A stretch of 58,029 nt of DNA, taken from assembly GCF_034718895.1 (NCBI RefSeq), contig NZ_JAYERP010000003.1:1-58029 (forward strand), written 5' to 3'. Position 1 is the first letter of the stretch. Each line of letters opens with the position of its first letter. Origin of the DNA: Paenibacillus phoenicis (GTDB taxonomy: Bacteria > Bacillota > Bacilli > Paenibacillales > Paenibacillaceae). This document shows, piece after piece, positions 37,273-46,944 of this stretch. The notes below the pieces were generated by a model, which was not told where the DNA came from, did not search any database, and saw only the letters and a list, made by a program, of their open reading frames with translations. A program made the position numbers and the translations under genes.

Positions 37273-38045
37273 GTCCAATCTCCCATATCCCGGTAGTCGT
37301 TTCGCTTTTGCATATAGGCGCGAAACGCCGTATTTCGGTCATCTCCCAGCACATAAATGCGCACCCCGCGCTCCGCCCACATCCGCATTTCCTCCCTGCT
37401 TCTCGCAACCGCGGCGTACGGAACCCCGAGACGCTGCGCGGCCGCATGCAGCCGCTCCAACTCCCGCCGCACCTCCGGATGCCCGGTTTGCCACGGCAAG
37501 CCGAGGGATTGCGACAGGTCCGCCGCGCCTTCCAGCACAAACCCGATCTGCGGATGGGCTAAAATGTCCTCGCATTGCCTAATACCTTCCATGTTTTCGA
37601 TCATCGGCACCACCATGACCGCTTCGTTGGCCTCCCGGATATACTCCGTCAGCGAATATTTGGCGAACGCACCCGGCCGGCCGCTATTGAGGCTGCGGCT
37701 TCCAAGCGGGTGGTAATACGCCCAGCGGACGGCTTCCTCGACCTGCTCCCGCCGCTCGACATGAGGGATGACGATGCCCTGCGCTCCGCAGTCCAGCACC
37801 TTCAAGATTTCGGAGCGGTTCACACCCGAAACGCGGACCAGCGGAGTCACGCCCATCAATTCGGCGGCGCGGATCAGCTCCTCGACGCTTTCCATGTTCG
37901 TAGAAGCGTGCTCGCAATCGATAATGACGAAATCGTATTCGGCATGGCCGATCATTTCCACGATCACGGGATGCGGAATGGAGACGAACAGGCCGAACAC
38001 CGGCTGTTTACGGTTTATTTTCAGCTTAAGCGCATTGGGTCTCAT
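37269..38045 (-). CDS. HpcH/HpaI aldolase family, SbnG/AcsB-like citrate synthase
   Basis: This 258-residue TIM-barrel enzyme has metal-binding and active-site segments FGLFVSIPHPVIVEM, FVIIDCEHAS, TPLVRVSG, GAQGIVIPHV and MVVPMIENMEGI. SbnG (259 residues) makes citrate from oxaloacetate and acetyl-CoA for siderophore assembly independently of the TCA cycle; length, start and gene order fit that role. The ATG overlaps the preceding synthetase stop (TTATGA). The citrate-forming assignment rests on context. Confidence 0.85.
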   Translation of the reverse strand: MRPNALKLKINRKQPVFGLFVSIPHPVIVEMIGHAEYDFVIIDCEHASTNMESVEELIRAAELMGVTPLVRVSGVNRSEILKVLDCGAQGIVIPHVERREQVEEAVRWAYYHPLGSRSLNSGRPGAFAKYSLTEYIREANEAVMVVPMIENMEGIRQCEDILAHPQIGFVLEGAADLSQSLGLPWQTGHPEVRRELERLHAAAQRLGVPYAAVARSREEMRMWAERGVRIYVLGDDRNTAFRAYMQKRNDYRDMGDWT

Positions 38046-39832
38046 AACGCCGCTAGACTCTCCCTCGCCAGCCGCAGCGGGTTGAGCGGTTTGCGGAAAT
38101 ACAGCTCGCCGTCGCCGTACAGCCTCCGCTTGGTCATCTCCTCCACCAACGCGTCGGTGCTAAACAGGTCATAGCCTTGAAAACTTTCCCCATACTCGGG
38201 ATATTGCCGCTGGTATTCCAAGATGACCGCCGCGCACAGGCTCCAGAACTTCCGCTCCGCAAGCCCGAACGTCTCCAGGGTCCAGGCGATCTCGCTCATG
38301 CAGATGAAAAAGAACGCGTCATACACATAATCCCGCACTTCCGGCATCGTCTCGGCGTGGATGAACGAATACCGGTTGAATTTGCGGTGCGCTTCCGGCT
38401 CGGGATGCAGCTTCGGCGCCCGCTTCGGATGCCGCAGCCTGCCCGGGACAAAACGCACCCCGTCGTGCAGATCCTTGACGATGATCCGCTTCGGCAGCCC
38501 GTCCTTCAGCACGAGAATGATGTTCTGCGCGTGAGATTCCAAGGCGATGCCGTGCGCATACAGCAGATGGATCATCGGCAGCGTCAGCGTTCGGACGAGC
38601 GCTTCGCTCCAGGTTCCGATCCCGTGCCGCCGAACGGCGTCTTGGATGAAAGGCACGCCGTTTTGTTGCACCAGCGTCAGCGCGTTTAGCGGCCAAGCCT
38701 CCTCTTTGTCCCGCAAATGAACGGATACGTTCTCCCGCCAGATCGCTCCGAGCGAGCCGTAGGCGCTGCCGTACTGAACCGCGGGCAGCCTATCGTACCG
38801 GAAGGACACCCCCATAATTTCTTTAAGGATGCCGAATCGCTCACGCTGCAGCAGCTCGTCCTCGCGGATCAGGCCATCCAGCCAGTCGCTGATCAACGGG
38901 GCGTTTTGCGTCGTATGGTGCGCCAAAATGCGGCCGGTCGAGGTGTTGGTGATGCCAAGCGACAATTTGAGATAGGGAGCCTGCGGGTGCTCTCTGTGCG
39001 ACAGCGTGCGGATCGATTGCTGCGCCCGGTATACTCCGTCTGACAACCCGAGCGGAATAAGCTCGCGGCTTTGCCGCTGGCGGGTGAAAACGGATTCGAG
39101 CCGATGCTCCCACTGCCAGGGATGGACGGGGATGAACGTATACAAGCTTCCGTCGCCCTCTTCCCGCAAAATCCGGCCGAACCGGTCCATATCTTGTTCC
39201 GTCAAATGCGGCCGGTACAAATCTTCCGCCGTAGAGCCCGCAGCCAGCGCCGTATCGGTCAGCTCCCGTTTGACGGCGACCCAGAACAGGCGGATGGGCT
39301 GATTGAATTCGGGACCGTACGCCAAATTGTCCTTCAGCGTAAAGCCGATTCTGGACTTGTAGCTGGGGTGGTAAGGATGCCCGTCTGTCATATGGCTTTC
39401 CAGCGCATCGTAGTGCTTGTCGCCGTCCGGGATGCGCTCCGGCAGCACGGCCCTGCACTGGCTGTCCTTGGCCAGCGTTTCCAGCAGTTCGCGGACAAAC
39501 GAGCCGATCCGCTCTCCCTGCAGGCGGTTAAGCACCAGCTCCTCCAGAAATAGATGCAGATCGGCGCAGGGCTCCCCTGCTCTTCGGATGGATCCCTTAG
39601 CGATTTTCACCCGGCCGAACGAATATTTCTCCTCCGCCTCGCAGGTATAGACGACCGGCTGTCCGTCCGCGCCGATGCCGTGCGTGCGCCAAATCCCCCC
39701 GTTTTTCGCGTAGTCCAGGATGCCTTCGAACCATAACGCCTCAAGCGTCTGGCGCATCATTCTCTCCTGCACGTCGGCATAGCCCGCCGGTTTGTGGTCA
39801 GGCAAACGGATCGTAGTCTCCACATGGCTCAC
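38042..39832 (-). CDS. IucA/IucC siderophore synthetase, SbnF/AcsC-like (probable type C)
   Basis: This 596-residue synthetase shows GHPYHPSYKSRIGFTLKDNL, FIPVHPWQWEH, QQSIRTLSH, LKLSLGITNTSTGR, ESHAQNIILVLKDG and RIIVKDLHDGV. It ends with TKRRLYGDGELYFRKPLNPL. The KSRIGF variant and the KRRL-GD-E-NPL tail are those of SbnF/IucC-like enzymes that condense a citryl intermediate with an amine. The GTG start (39832) overlaps the end of the upstream synthetase by 35 bases; a second GTG is at 39823. Confidence 0.85.
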   Translation of the reverse strand: MSHVETTIRLPDHKPAGYADVQERMMRQTLEALWFEGILDYAKNGGIWRTHGIGADGQPVVYTCEAEEKYSFGRVKIAKGSIRRAGEPCADLHLFLEELVLNRLQGERIGSFVRELLETLAKDSQCRAVLPERIPDGDKHYDALESHMTDGHPYHPSYKSRIGFTLKDNLAYGPEFNQPIRLFWVAVKRELTDTALAAGSTAEDLYRPHLTEQDMDRFGRILREEGDGSLYTFIPVHPWQWEHRLESVFTRQRQSRELIPLGLSDGVYRAQQSIRTLSHREHPQAPYLKLSLGITNTSTGRILAHHTTQNAPLISDWLDGLIREDELLQRERFGILKEIMGVSFRYDRLPAVQYGSAYGSLGAIWRENVSVHLRDKEEAWPLNALTLVQQNGVPFIQDAVRRHGIGTWSEALVRTLTLPMIHLLYAHGIALESHAQNIILVLKDGLPKRIIVKDLHDGVRFVPGRLRHPKRAPKLHPEPEAHRKFNRYSFIHAETMPEVRDYVYDAFFFICMSEIAWTLETFGLAERKFWSLCAAVILEYQRQYPEYGESFQGYDLFSTDALVEEMTKRRLYGDGELYFRKPLNPLRLARESLAAL

Positions 39833-41540
39833 CCTCTCTTCTAAGCAAATTGTTCACTTCCACATAAGACGGCGTTTCGCCGTTACCCGCAAGACAGCTC
39901 AGCATATTCCGCTTGGCCCGAAACGTTTCGGCCGTCAGCAAATGCTTGGCGAAAGGATTAGCGCTTCTAGTGTATTCCCGCATTAGCATGTCGCGGGCGA
40001 TTCCCCAGAACTGCTCTTCCGAAGCGTTCACGTCCCGAGCTATGGAATGAATGAGCAAGCCCAAATGGTTTACGAAAAAATAATACCCCGTCCTCTTCCA
40101 AGCCTCTTCCCTCGGATAGAACAGGGGACCGGGCGGGGACGGAGCCTCCTCCTCGTTCGCATGCGCCTTGTCGATTTCGACGCTGACGCCTTCCAGATCG
40201 CGGATGATGAAGGCGGCCGGCATGCCGCCTTGCACGGTGAGCAGCGTGTTCTGCAGATGGGCCTCGAAATGAATGCCTTGCTCCCCGGCGAGGCGCACGA
40301 TCGGCAGCATCGACAGCTCCAGATAGCGCTCAAACCAGCGCTCGATGGGAACCTCGCCGCCGCCGAGCAGCGTCATGAGGCGCGACGGTTTTCCCGGCCG
40401 CGGCGCTTCCACCAGGCTGGCCAGCACATAGGTGCAAGATGGATCGAACTCGATCGGACGGTAGACAACCGTAAACTGCCGGGTCAGCTCCTCCTCCTCG
40501 AAGCGGCACGTGCCAATGCCCGTTTCGTAAGCGATACCCGCGGGCGAGTCCGGGCCGAATCCGCCCCGCCGCAGCAAATAGCGGGAAGCATCTAGCGTTC
40601 TGCGCATTTGCTCGCCGCTGTTGGTGCGGACTAAATTGGTAATTTGCATATTCAAAGGCAGCTTGATATTGCAGTTCATCTCGGGGATATAGACCGTGCG
40701 CACCGAAGTGGTCGGATAAGCGAGCGGCCCCAGGCTGCCTAAGGGGATCAATTTCCCGTCGCGGATATATTCGCGAACCTTGGCGAGGCCCAGCACGTGC
40801 CGGTATTGCCAAGGATGTACAGGCAGCGGGGCGTATTCGCCGCTTTGGCCGCCAAGGACGTGCCGCAGATGGTCCTGCACGCTTTCATGCGGCGGCACTT
40901 TTCCGCCCTCTGACACCCATTCCTCCCGGTACACATCCCTCCTTACGGCAAAATAGCTTAGCCGGAACGAGGAGCGCAGCTCCGGACTGTAAAGCAGCAC
41001 ATCCCGCTCGGTAAATCCGGACATGTTCTTGGGAAAAGGATGAAACGGATGCCCGTAAATCAGCGCCTGCTCCGACGAACGGTAGTCGAACACGCCATGC
41101 TCTGCCGCCCGTTCGATAAATAACGCCAGGTTGCGGCAGCTATTTCCGACTTGTTCCACAAAGCTGCGTTTCTTCTCCGCCGTAATCCATAGCCCGCCCG
41201 TTAACGGGCCTTCGTTCTCCGTAAGCTCGCCGACGATCCAGCGCACCAGCTCTTCGTACCCGACGGCGCCTTCCTCCCCGCTCCCGCCGAGCCAGCGCAT
41301 ACTGTGATATTCATGCTCTCCTGCGGCGGAATAATAAGCAAGCTTGCCGAAAACGGTAACCCCGCTTGCCGGAAATACTACGGCATAGTCCAGCGTGCGG
41401 GCATTCAGATCGATGTGCCTGCGTCTTTCGCGTCCCAGCTCGCGGATATAACAGTTCAGCAACAGCTTGCACGTATGCTCGTTCGCTTGCTTCAGGCTTT
41501 CCGGCCGAAGCTTGCTTTCCGTCCCCAACAATGATGCCAA
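39798..41540 (-). CDS. IucA/IucC siderophore synthetase, SbnE/AcsD-like (probable type A)
   Basis: This 580-residue enzyme closely follows SbnE: YGHPFHPFPKNMSGFTERDV, APLPVHPWQYRHVL, YPTTSVRTVYIPEMNCNIKL, NMQITNLVRTN, HFEAHLQNTLLTVQGGMP and IIRDLEGVSVE. Type A enzymes adenylate a prochiral carboxyl of citrate and join it to Ser (AcsD) or diaminopropionate (SbnE), the first committed step. The start is TTG with AGGA seven bases upstream. It is 53 bases after the aminotransferase frame. Confidence 0.86.
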   Translation of the reverse strand: MASLLGTESKLRPESLKQANEHTCKLLLNCYIRELGRERRRHIDLNARTLDYAVVFPASGVTVFGKLAYYSAAGEHEYHSMRWLGGSGEEGAVGYEELVRWIVGELTENEGPLTGGLWITAEKKRSFVEQVGNSCRNLALFIERAAEHGVFDYRSSEQALIYGHPFHPFPKNMSGFTERDVLLYSPELRSSFRLSYFAVRRDVYREEWVSEGGKVPPHESVQDHLRHVLGGQSGEYAPLPVHPWQYRHVLGLAKVREYIRDGKLIPLGSLGPLAYPTTSVRTVYIPEMNCNIKLPLNMQITNLVRTNSGEQMRRTLDASRYLLRRGGFGPDSPAGIAYETGIGTCRFEEEELTRQFTVVYRPIEFDPSCTYVLASLVEAPRPGKPSRLMTLLGGGEVPIERWFERYLELSMLPIVRLAGEQGIHFEAHLQNTLLTVQGGMPAAFIIRDLEGVSVEIDKAHANEEEAPSPPGPLFYPREEAWKRTGYYFFVNHLGLLIHSIARDVNASEEQFWGIARDMLMREYTRSANPFAKHLLTAETFRAKRNMLSCLAGNGETPSYVEVNNLLRREGEPCGDYDPFA

Positions 41541-41593
41541 CCTTCTTTCCTGGAAAAATAAAATAGTCCAACTGCTTCACATATTAACCGCGC

Positions 41594-42896
41594 TCAGCAT
41601 GGAGCGGACGCTACGGCGGCTGAGGCCAAAGCCTCCGCTACCGACCGCTCGAAGATGTCCAGCACTTCCTCCGTCTCCCGCTGGGTGATCGTAAGCGGAG
41701 GAAGAAAGCGGATAACGGCGGAGCGGCGGTCGCCAACCTCCACGATCAAGCCGTTTTGAAAGCAGCTTCGTTGGATGGCTGCAGCCAGTTCTCCATGCGG
41801 CGGATAGTGGCCGAGACGGTCCTTCGGGCCGGCGGTGTCGACCATTTCCACCCCGATCATCAGCCCGCGGCCGCGAACGTCGCCGATCGCCGCGTATTTT
41901 TCTTTCAGGGCGCCAAGCCTTGCCATGAACTGCTCGCCGCGTTTTTGCACGTTAAGGAGCACGTCATGCTCCCGGATATAGCGAAGCGTCGCCAATCCCG
42001 CGGCCATGGCAAGCTGGTTGCCGCGGAAGGTTCCGGTATGCGCGCCCGGCTGCCACACATCCAGCTCCTCCTTGTAGATCACCAGGGACATCGGCAGGCC
42101 GCCGCCGATCGCTTTGGAGCAAACGATGACATCCGGGACGATCCCGGCATGCTCGAACGAAAACATCCGCCCCGTGCGGCCGATCCCCGTCTGCACCTCG
42201 TCGATGATCAGCGGCAAGTTTCGTTCGGCCGTAATGCGTCTTAGCTCCCGCAGCCATTCCAGATCGGCGGGAATCGCTCCTCCCTCGCCCTGCACCGTCT
42301 CCACGATAACGCCGCAAGGCGCGGCGATGCCGCTTTCGCAGTCGTCGAGCAAGTTTTCGATATACCGTGCGCTCAGCTTCGCGGTCATCCCTCCGCCCAT
42401 CCCGAACGGACAGCGGTATTCATAAGGAAAAGGCCGCCTGCGTCGAACCGTGATAGCCGCCATGGAAGGCAAGCACGGATTTGCCTTTGGTTGCATGTTT
42501 GACCAGCTTAATCGCCGCTTCTACCGCGTCGGCCCCGGTCGGGCCGCAAAATTGGATTTTGCTGCGATCCTTTAATTCCTCGGGCAATAACGAGAACACT
42601 TCCTCCATAAAATCCACCTTGAGCGGAGTGGCGAGATCGAGGGTGTGCAGCGGGATTTGCCGCTCAAGCGCGCTGCGGATCGCCTCCAGCGCCACTTCAT
42701 GATTATGCCCCAGCGCCAGCGTGCCGGCGCCGGCCAGGCAGTCATAGTACGTCCGGCCTTCCGTATCCGTCACCGTGATGCCCTTCGCGCTGCTGATAAC
42801 CAGCGGAAAATGCCGGGGATACGTGCGGGCATTGGACTCTTTTGCTTCCTGCCGCCTTAAATATTCGTTTTGTACATTGCGGACCTTTGCTGACAT
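41594..42896 (-). pseudogene. Diaminobutyrate-2-oxoglutarate aminotransferase, disrupted by internal deletion/frameshift
   Basis: The N-terminal part (42420-42896, 158 residues) has RTYPRHFPLVISSAKG, GRTYYDCLAGAGTLALGHNH and QFCGPTGADAVEAAIKLVKH. It ends in VLAFHGGYHGSTQAA and then a stop. The rest, in the +1 frame, resumes at FPYEYRCPFG and continues through DEVQTGIGRTG, the PLP-lysine motif [21 protein letters not shown] and GRGLMIGVEM. Relatives have about 20-25 residues between these halves, so a deletion not divisible by three has occurred. The intact enzyme would make L-2,4-diaminobutyrate for the siderophore (AcsF role). Confidence 0.85.
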
Positions 42897-42923
42897 ATCG
42901 GGCCTACGCTCCTTTATTCTCGT

Positions 42924-43940
42924 CTATCGATTCCAAGTAAGCGCCTCTTCAAACAGGTATTCCAAATAGATGCGGATGACATCGCGCGAAACGCCCTCAT
43001 ACGGAACAACATGGTGGATCATGTCGGGCAGCGCATTGACTTCCAGGATGCCGCCGGACGCCTCGGTGACAGGAACGGCGATATCCGGGCAGCGAATATC
43101 GATGCCGGCGACGTCAATCTGCAGCGCCTTGGCGGCTTCAACGGCCATAGCCGCGTTAGCCGGACAGATCAAATCCGTGCGGTCGGCATAAATTTCGCTG
43201 ATTTCCCCGGCCGGAGCGTTGCGAATATCTTGCAGCTTTACCAGACATCCCGCCGGAACGATATCGTCTAGCGCCACGCCTTGCTGGTCCAGCGCCGCCA
43301 GCAAGCGCTTTGAATCGGTTTTGATTTCGGCAAACGCCTCGATCTCGCCGATCTCGCTTTGGCGGATTCGGGTTTCGTTCAGACGCCGGATCAGCTCCCT
43401 GAGCGATGAAGCGCCGTCGCCGGTCACAAAGGCAGGGCGATACTCGGTAACCGCCGCGATGCGGTAGTTGATCACCAGGACGCGATAATCCGCCCCCGGC
43501 ACAAACCGCTGGAGCATAACCTTACCGCCATAGCTTCCCGCCCTTTGGATAGCCGTTTCAAGCTGCGGCACGGTCCGGACGTCCAACGTGACGCCGGCGC
43601 TGCCGCTTGCGTCGAGCGGCTTGACCGCAACGGACAAATGAGTTTGCAGGAACCGGACCGCTTCCGCCCCCGTTTCCGAAACGACCATATAAGGCGGCAC
43701 GGGAAGCCCCCGTTGCGAGAGCAGCAAATTTGTAGCCTCTTTATTCTTGGCCAGCAGCCCGGCAATCAAGGACAGCCGATGCGATCTCGTTTTGTTGATC
43801 ACGATGCTCCTGCCCTGATAGCTCAGCTCCAAAAAATCCTCGCACCCCGCAAGGAGCAGCCGGCAGCCGATGCCCATTTCTCTGGCTTTGTTGATCAGCA
43901 GCCGGTTAAGCGCATTTCGGCTCCCGGTCGGATACGTCAA
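42924..43940 (-). CDS. ATP-grasp ligase, cyanophycin/glutathione-synthetase-like, first gene of the siderophore operon
   Basis: This 338-residue protein has an ATP-grasp fold: N-terminal helix region to about 80, LLSQRGLPVPPYMVVSE, the nucleotide lysine segment VAVKPLDASGSAGV, MLQRFVPGADYRVLVIN, and the metal-binding end GIDIRCPD...GGILEVNALPDM. ATP-grasp enzymes join a carboxylate, via an acyl-phosphate, to an amine. This gene has no counterpart in the classical sbn or acs clusters. The start is TTG behind AAGGAGGGG. It directly follows the Fur-controlled promoter. Substrates unknown. Confidence 0.8.
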   Translation of the reverse strand: MTYPTGSRNALNRLLINKAREMGIGCRLLLAGCEDFLELSYQGRSIVINKTRSHRLSLIAGLLAKNKEATNLLLSQRGLPVPPYMVVSETGAEAVRFLQTHLSVAVKPLDASGSAGVTLDVRTVPQLETAIQRAGSYGGKVMLQRFVPGADYRVLVINYRIAAVTEYRPAFVTGDGASSLRELIRRLNETRIRQSEIGEIEAFAEIKTDSKRLLAALDQQGVALDDIVPAGCLVKLQDIRNAPAGEISEIYADRTDLICPANAAMAVEAAKALQIDVAGIDIRCPDIAVPVTEASGGILEVNALPDMIHHVVPYEGVSRDVIRIYLEYLFEEALTWNR

Positions 43941-44023
43941 TGATAACCCCTCCTTCCTATCCGGCGAGCTTTGCCTTTGTTGACTTAAGGAGGGTTTGTG
44001 AAAGCCCGTCGGATTGTTTTGAT

Positions 44024-44042
44024 GATAATGATAATCACTATC
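44024..44042 (-). promoter_or_regulatory. Fur box of the siderophore biosynthesis operon
   Basis: GATAATGATAATCACTATC matches the 19-bp Fur consensus at 18 positions. It lies just downstream of the -10 element, in position to block transcription when iron is plentiful. Confidence 0.9.
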
Positions 44043-44054
44043 ATTTATAAAACT

Positions 44055-44084
44055 ATCTTACGTGACCTGATTTAAAATTGTCAA
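44055..44084 (-). promoter_or_regulatory. Sigma-A-type promoter of the biosynthesis operon
   Basis: On the minus strand TTGACA (44079-44084) is separated by 18 bases from TAAGAT (44055-44060). The Fur box begins 12 bases further on. Confidence 0.65.
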
Positions 44085-44099
44085 TATTTATATTTAAAG

Positions 44100-44316
44100 G
44101 GAAAATATTCATCTTTTGCACAGAAAAGGAATGCGGAAGCGAAAGCCATCGGCCATGCGGGTTGCGCTAGACCGACGGCGCGGAAACGGCAGAACATGCT
44201 TTTTGATATGGCGGCAGGAAAGCCGATATTCATATTCTGACAAGGGGATTCTAAGCGGGTACCGATATCGTCGGCGTGGCAGTGATGTAGCGGTTATCTT
44301 TGATGGAGAAGGCGTA
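44100..44316. other. Non-coding stretch between the two siderophore operons
   Basis: It lies upstream of the biosynthesis promoter and downstream of the FhuF-like gene. Frames through it are short and not protein-like. I see no clear terminator for the uptake operon here, so read-through toward the biosynthesis operon is possible. Confidence 0.4.
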
Positions 44317-45096
44317 TTAAGTCCGTTTGGGGCACGTCGAACAGTAATCGCCCGGCTCATCCGACGTCAAATAATAAAGGCAGCAGGTTTTACGCACTCT
44401 TAGCGGCTTGTCGTAACCGTCCCTGAACACTTTCGGACTGTCGAACCGCTTGAGCGGATTGCGGGATTCGCCGAACAGGCGGGGCGGCGCGTCGTGAAGC
44501 AAATAATGATAATCCTCTTTCATCCGCCGCTGTTGCTCGGGCCCCGCTCCTTCCGCAAATTTTTTCTCATACAACCAATAGACATAAATGGCCGTGTTTT
44601 CCCATAACAGCGCTTTGGAGATCCGCGCCGTTTTGGAAACGCCGTTCCATACCCGGGACAGATTACCGGCAAACATCCGTTCAAGGATCAGATCGCGCCA
44701 TTCGCTGCGCTGATCCGCTTGCGGCTCGCTGGCCTGCCAGTCTTTCAGCCGCGCCTTGGGCAGCCAGGCCTGCCCCTGATAGCACGACTCGATCCAGCCG
44801 TTCTCCAGTTCCAGGTTCAATCCCTTATTGAAGCAAGACATCGCGTATAAATTGGAAGCGATAACGAGAAAGGCATACCGCTTGGCGAAAAGCGAGACGG
44901 CCGCCGACTGCGAGTCGGTCTCGAAAATGCCGCTTACGCCGCGAAAATAAGCCTCGCTTCTCTCCGGATTTAAAAGGTCGGTAAACGGAATGGAGAACGT
45001 CCGGTCGGCGGAAGGCTCTCGGGTTAAGCGGTACTCGTCGGACAGCACCTGAAATTCCTCCGGCTCAAGCCAGGTGGCCATAGCGTTGTTCTTCAT
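44317..45096 (-). CDS. FhuF-like [2Fe-2S] ferric-siderophore reductase
   Basis: This roughly 259-residue cytoplasmic protein ends in the FhuF cysteine motif: [20 protein letters not shown], that is CC, then two more Cys, which binds a [2Fe-2S] cluster. The upstream part contains the FhuF/IucA-C-like helical region ([30 protein letters not shown]). Such proteins reduce imported ferric siderophore to release iron. It is the last gene of the uptake operon, overlapping the ATPase end. Starts at 45096 or 45102 both follow GGGGCAGGA. Confidence 0.85.
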   Translation of the reverse strand: MKNNAMATWLEPEEFQVLSDEYRLTREPSADRTFSIPFTDLLNPERSEAYFRGVSGIFETDSQSAAVSLFAKRYAFLVIASNLYAMSCFNKGLNLELENGWIESCYQGQAWLPKARLKDWQASEPQADQRSEWRDLILERMFAGNLSRVWNGVSKTARISKALLWENTAIYVYWLYEKKFAEGAGPEQQRRMKEDYHYLLHDAPPRLFGESRNPLKRFDSPKVFRDGYDKPLRVRKTCCLYYLTSDEPGDYCSTCPKRT

Positions 45097-45886
45097 GAAC
45101 ATTCCTGCCCCTTCCATGTGGAATGCACAGCGGTGTGCCAAACAGCGGATCGACAGCAATTTCGCAGTCCATCCGAAAGACGGTGCGGACCATCTCGCGG
45201 GTCACGATCTCCTCTGGCCGTCCCTGGGCGTAAATGGACCCTCCGTGGACCGCGACGATATGATGGGCGTAGCGGCAGGCCAAATTCAGATCGTGCAGAA
45301 CCATCACAATCGTGCGACGCTCCTTCTCGTTTAATTCGAACAGCAAATCGAGGATTTCGATCTGATGGCTCATATCGAGGTAGGTCGTCGGTTCGTCGAG
45401 CAGCAACGTTTCCGCTCCCTGGGCGAGCGTCATGGCGATCCAGGCGCGTTGGCGCTGCCCTCCCGACAGCGCGTCCACCGGTCGGTCCGCGAGTTCCGTC
45501 AGGCGTGTGGCCTGAAGCGCCAGGCGAACCATCCGTTCATCCTCGCGCGACCATTGCTTCAGCCAGCTCTGGTGCGGGTATCTTCCCTGCCTGACGAGCT
45601 GGCTCACCGTCAAGCCTTCCGGGGAGGAAGGACCTTGCGGCAAAATGGACATCCGCTTGGCGATTTCCTTGCTCGGCAGCTTGGCGATCTCTTCCCCGCT
45701 CAGCAGCACCGTGCCCGAACGGGGCTTCTGCAGGCGCGCAATGGTGCGCAGCAGCGTGGACTTACCGCAGCCGTTGCTGCCGATCTGGACCGAGATTTGG
45801 CCTTTCGGTATCGTCAAGTTCAAATTTTCGATCACAGGCTCCGCTCCATAGGAGATAGTAAGGTCTTTCGCTTCCAAAATACTCAC
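45065..45886 (-). CDS. Iron-siderophore ABC ATPase (FhuC/FepC/CbrD type)
   Basis: This 273-residue ATPase has Walker [10 protein letters not shown], signature [14 protein letters not shown], Walker [13 protein letters not shown] and switch MVLHD. The FepC-class features [10 protein letters not shown] and [11 protein letters not shown] are present. It drives ferric-siderophore import through the two FecCD permeases. The start is a GTG at 45886 behind GGGGGAG; a TTG six codons earlier overlaps the permease stop. Confidence 0.9.
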   Translation of the reverse strand: MSILEAKDLTISYGAEPVIENLNLTIPKGQISVQIGSNGCGKSTLLRTIARLQKPRSGTVLLSGEEIAKLPSKEIAKRMSILPQGPSSPEGLTVSQLVRQGRYPHQSWLKQWSREDERMVRLALQATRLTELADRPVDALSGGQRQRAWIAMTLAQGAETLLLDEPTTYLDMSHQIEILDLLFELNEKERRTIVMVLHDLNLACRYAHHIVAVHGGSIYAQGRPEEIVTREMVRTVFRMDCEIAVDPLFGTPLCIPHGRGRNVHEEQRYGHLA

Positions 45887-45900
45887 GGTTCTCCCCCTAT

Positions 45901-46944
45901 TCAAAATTGGTTTCTGTTCTTAAACAGCAAGTACAAAAAGAAAGGCGCGCCCACTCCCGCCGTGAACACCCCGGCCGGAACATCCAGCGGCACAAATACG
46001 GTCCGTCCGATCAAATCGGCGCTGAACACAAGCAGAGCCCCGAGCAGCGCCGACACGAGCAGCACGCTGCCGAACATGCGGCCCGCCAGCTTTCTGGCGA
46101 TATGCGGTGCGATCAGGCCGACGAATCCGAGGGTGCCGGCCACGGATACCGCAAATCCGGCGAGCAGCACGCTGCAAAATAGCAGCGCCAGACGGTGGCG
46201 CTGAACGGCAACGCCAAGCCCGGCGGCCAGGTCGTCGCCGAACGCCTGCGCATTCAGGCTGCGCGCAAGCCAAAGGGCCGGCGGCACGATAAGCACGATC
46301 ACCGGCAGAATGGTGTAAACATCCGCCCAGGAAGCGCCGTATACGCTGCCGGTTAGCCAAATGTAAGCTTGCCCGGCGGTGTAGAACGGGCTTAGGATCA
46401 GCATAAACGTGGTGCCGGCGCCGGTGATGGCCGATATGCCAATCCCGATCAACACCAGGCGAATCGGCGTGACCCCCTCTTTCCAAGCCAGCGCATAAAT
46501 GACCAGCGAAGCCGTAATGGCGCCGGCAACCGCGAACGCCGGCAGCAGCTTGATGCTGAGCGCGCCTCCCAGCAGCGAGACGAAACCGACCGCCGCCACC
46601 GCCGCGCCTCCGGTGATGCCGATGACATCCGGAGATGCGAGCGGGTTGCGGATGACCCCCTGCAGGATGGCGCCGGACATGCCCAGCGCCGCGCCGACAA
46701 GCAGGGACAGCAGCACCCGCGGCAGTCTCAGCGTGAGCACGACGAAATCATGCTCCCCGGCGTTTAGCCTCAAGATCGTCCGGAGCACTTCCAGCGGAGA
46801 CAGGATGTCGCCGCCTAGGCTTGGTCCGGCCACAGCGGCGAGCAGAACCAGGACGGCTAGCACGGCAATGGCGAGCGCCGCCTTGCGCTCGATCAGGAAA
46901 GATACGGTATCTTTTTTGCTGCGAACCATGATCGTTTCCTTCAT
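45901..46944 (-). CDS. FecCD-type iron-siderophore permease, second subunit
   Basis: This 347-residue permease has about ten helices with FecCD motifs: [69 protein letters not shown] and [13 protein letters not shown]. The ATG at 46944 overlaps the first permease stop (ATGA). The longer frame upstream lies inside that gene and is not used. It forms a heterodimer channel with the upstream subunit. Confidence 0.9.
   Translation of the reverse strand: MKETIMVRSKKDTVSFLIERKAALAIAVLAVLVLLAAVAGPSLGGDILSPLEVLRTILRLNAGEHDFVVLTLRLPRVLLSLLVGAALGMSGAILQGVIRNPLASPDVIGITGGAAVAAVGFVSLLGGALSIKLLPAFAVAGAITASLVIYALAWKEGVTPIRLVLIGIGISAITGAGTTFMLILSPFYTAGQAYIWLTGSVYGASWADVYTILPVIVLIVPPALWLARSLNAQAFGDDLAAGLGVAVQRHRLALLFCSVLLAGFAVSVAGTLGFVGLIAPHIARKLAGRMFGSVLLVSALLGALLVFSADLIGRTVFVPLDVPAGVFTAGVGAPFFLYLLFKNRNQF

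Noticed and set aside
34176..43940. Aerobactin or petrobactin biosynthesis
   Set aside because: No lysine monooxygenase/acetyltransferase pair (iucD/iucB) and no asbC-F catecholate genes; the SbnG- and SbnH-like genes point instead to the staphyloferrin B/achromobactin class.
44116..44403. Plus-strand 95-codon frame between siderophore operons
   Set aside because: Arg-rich, no ribosome site and overlapping the conserved C-terminal FhuF motif on the other strand.
45365..46204. Plus-strand open frame of 279 codons
   Set aside because: Antisense to well-conserved ATPase and FecCD permease genes, a product of high GC content.
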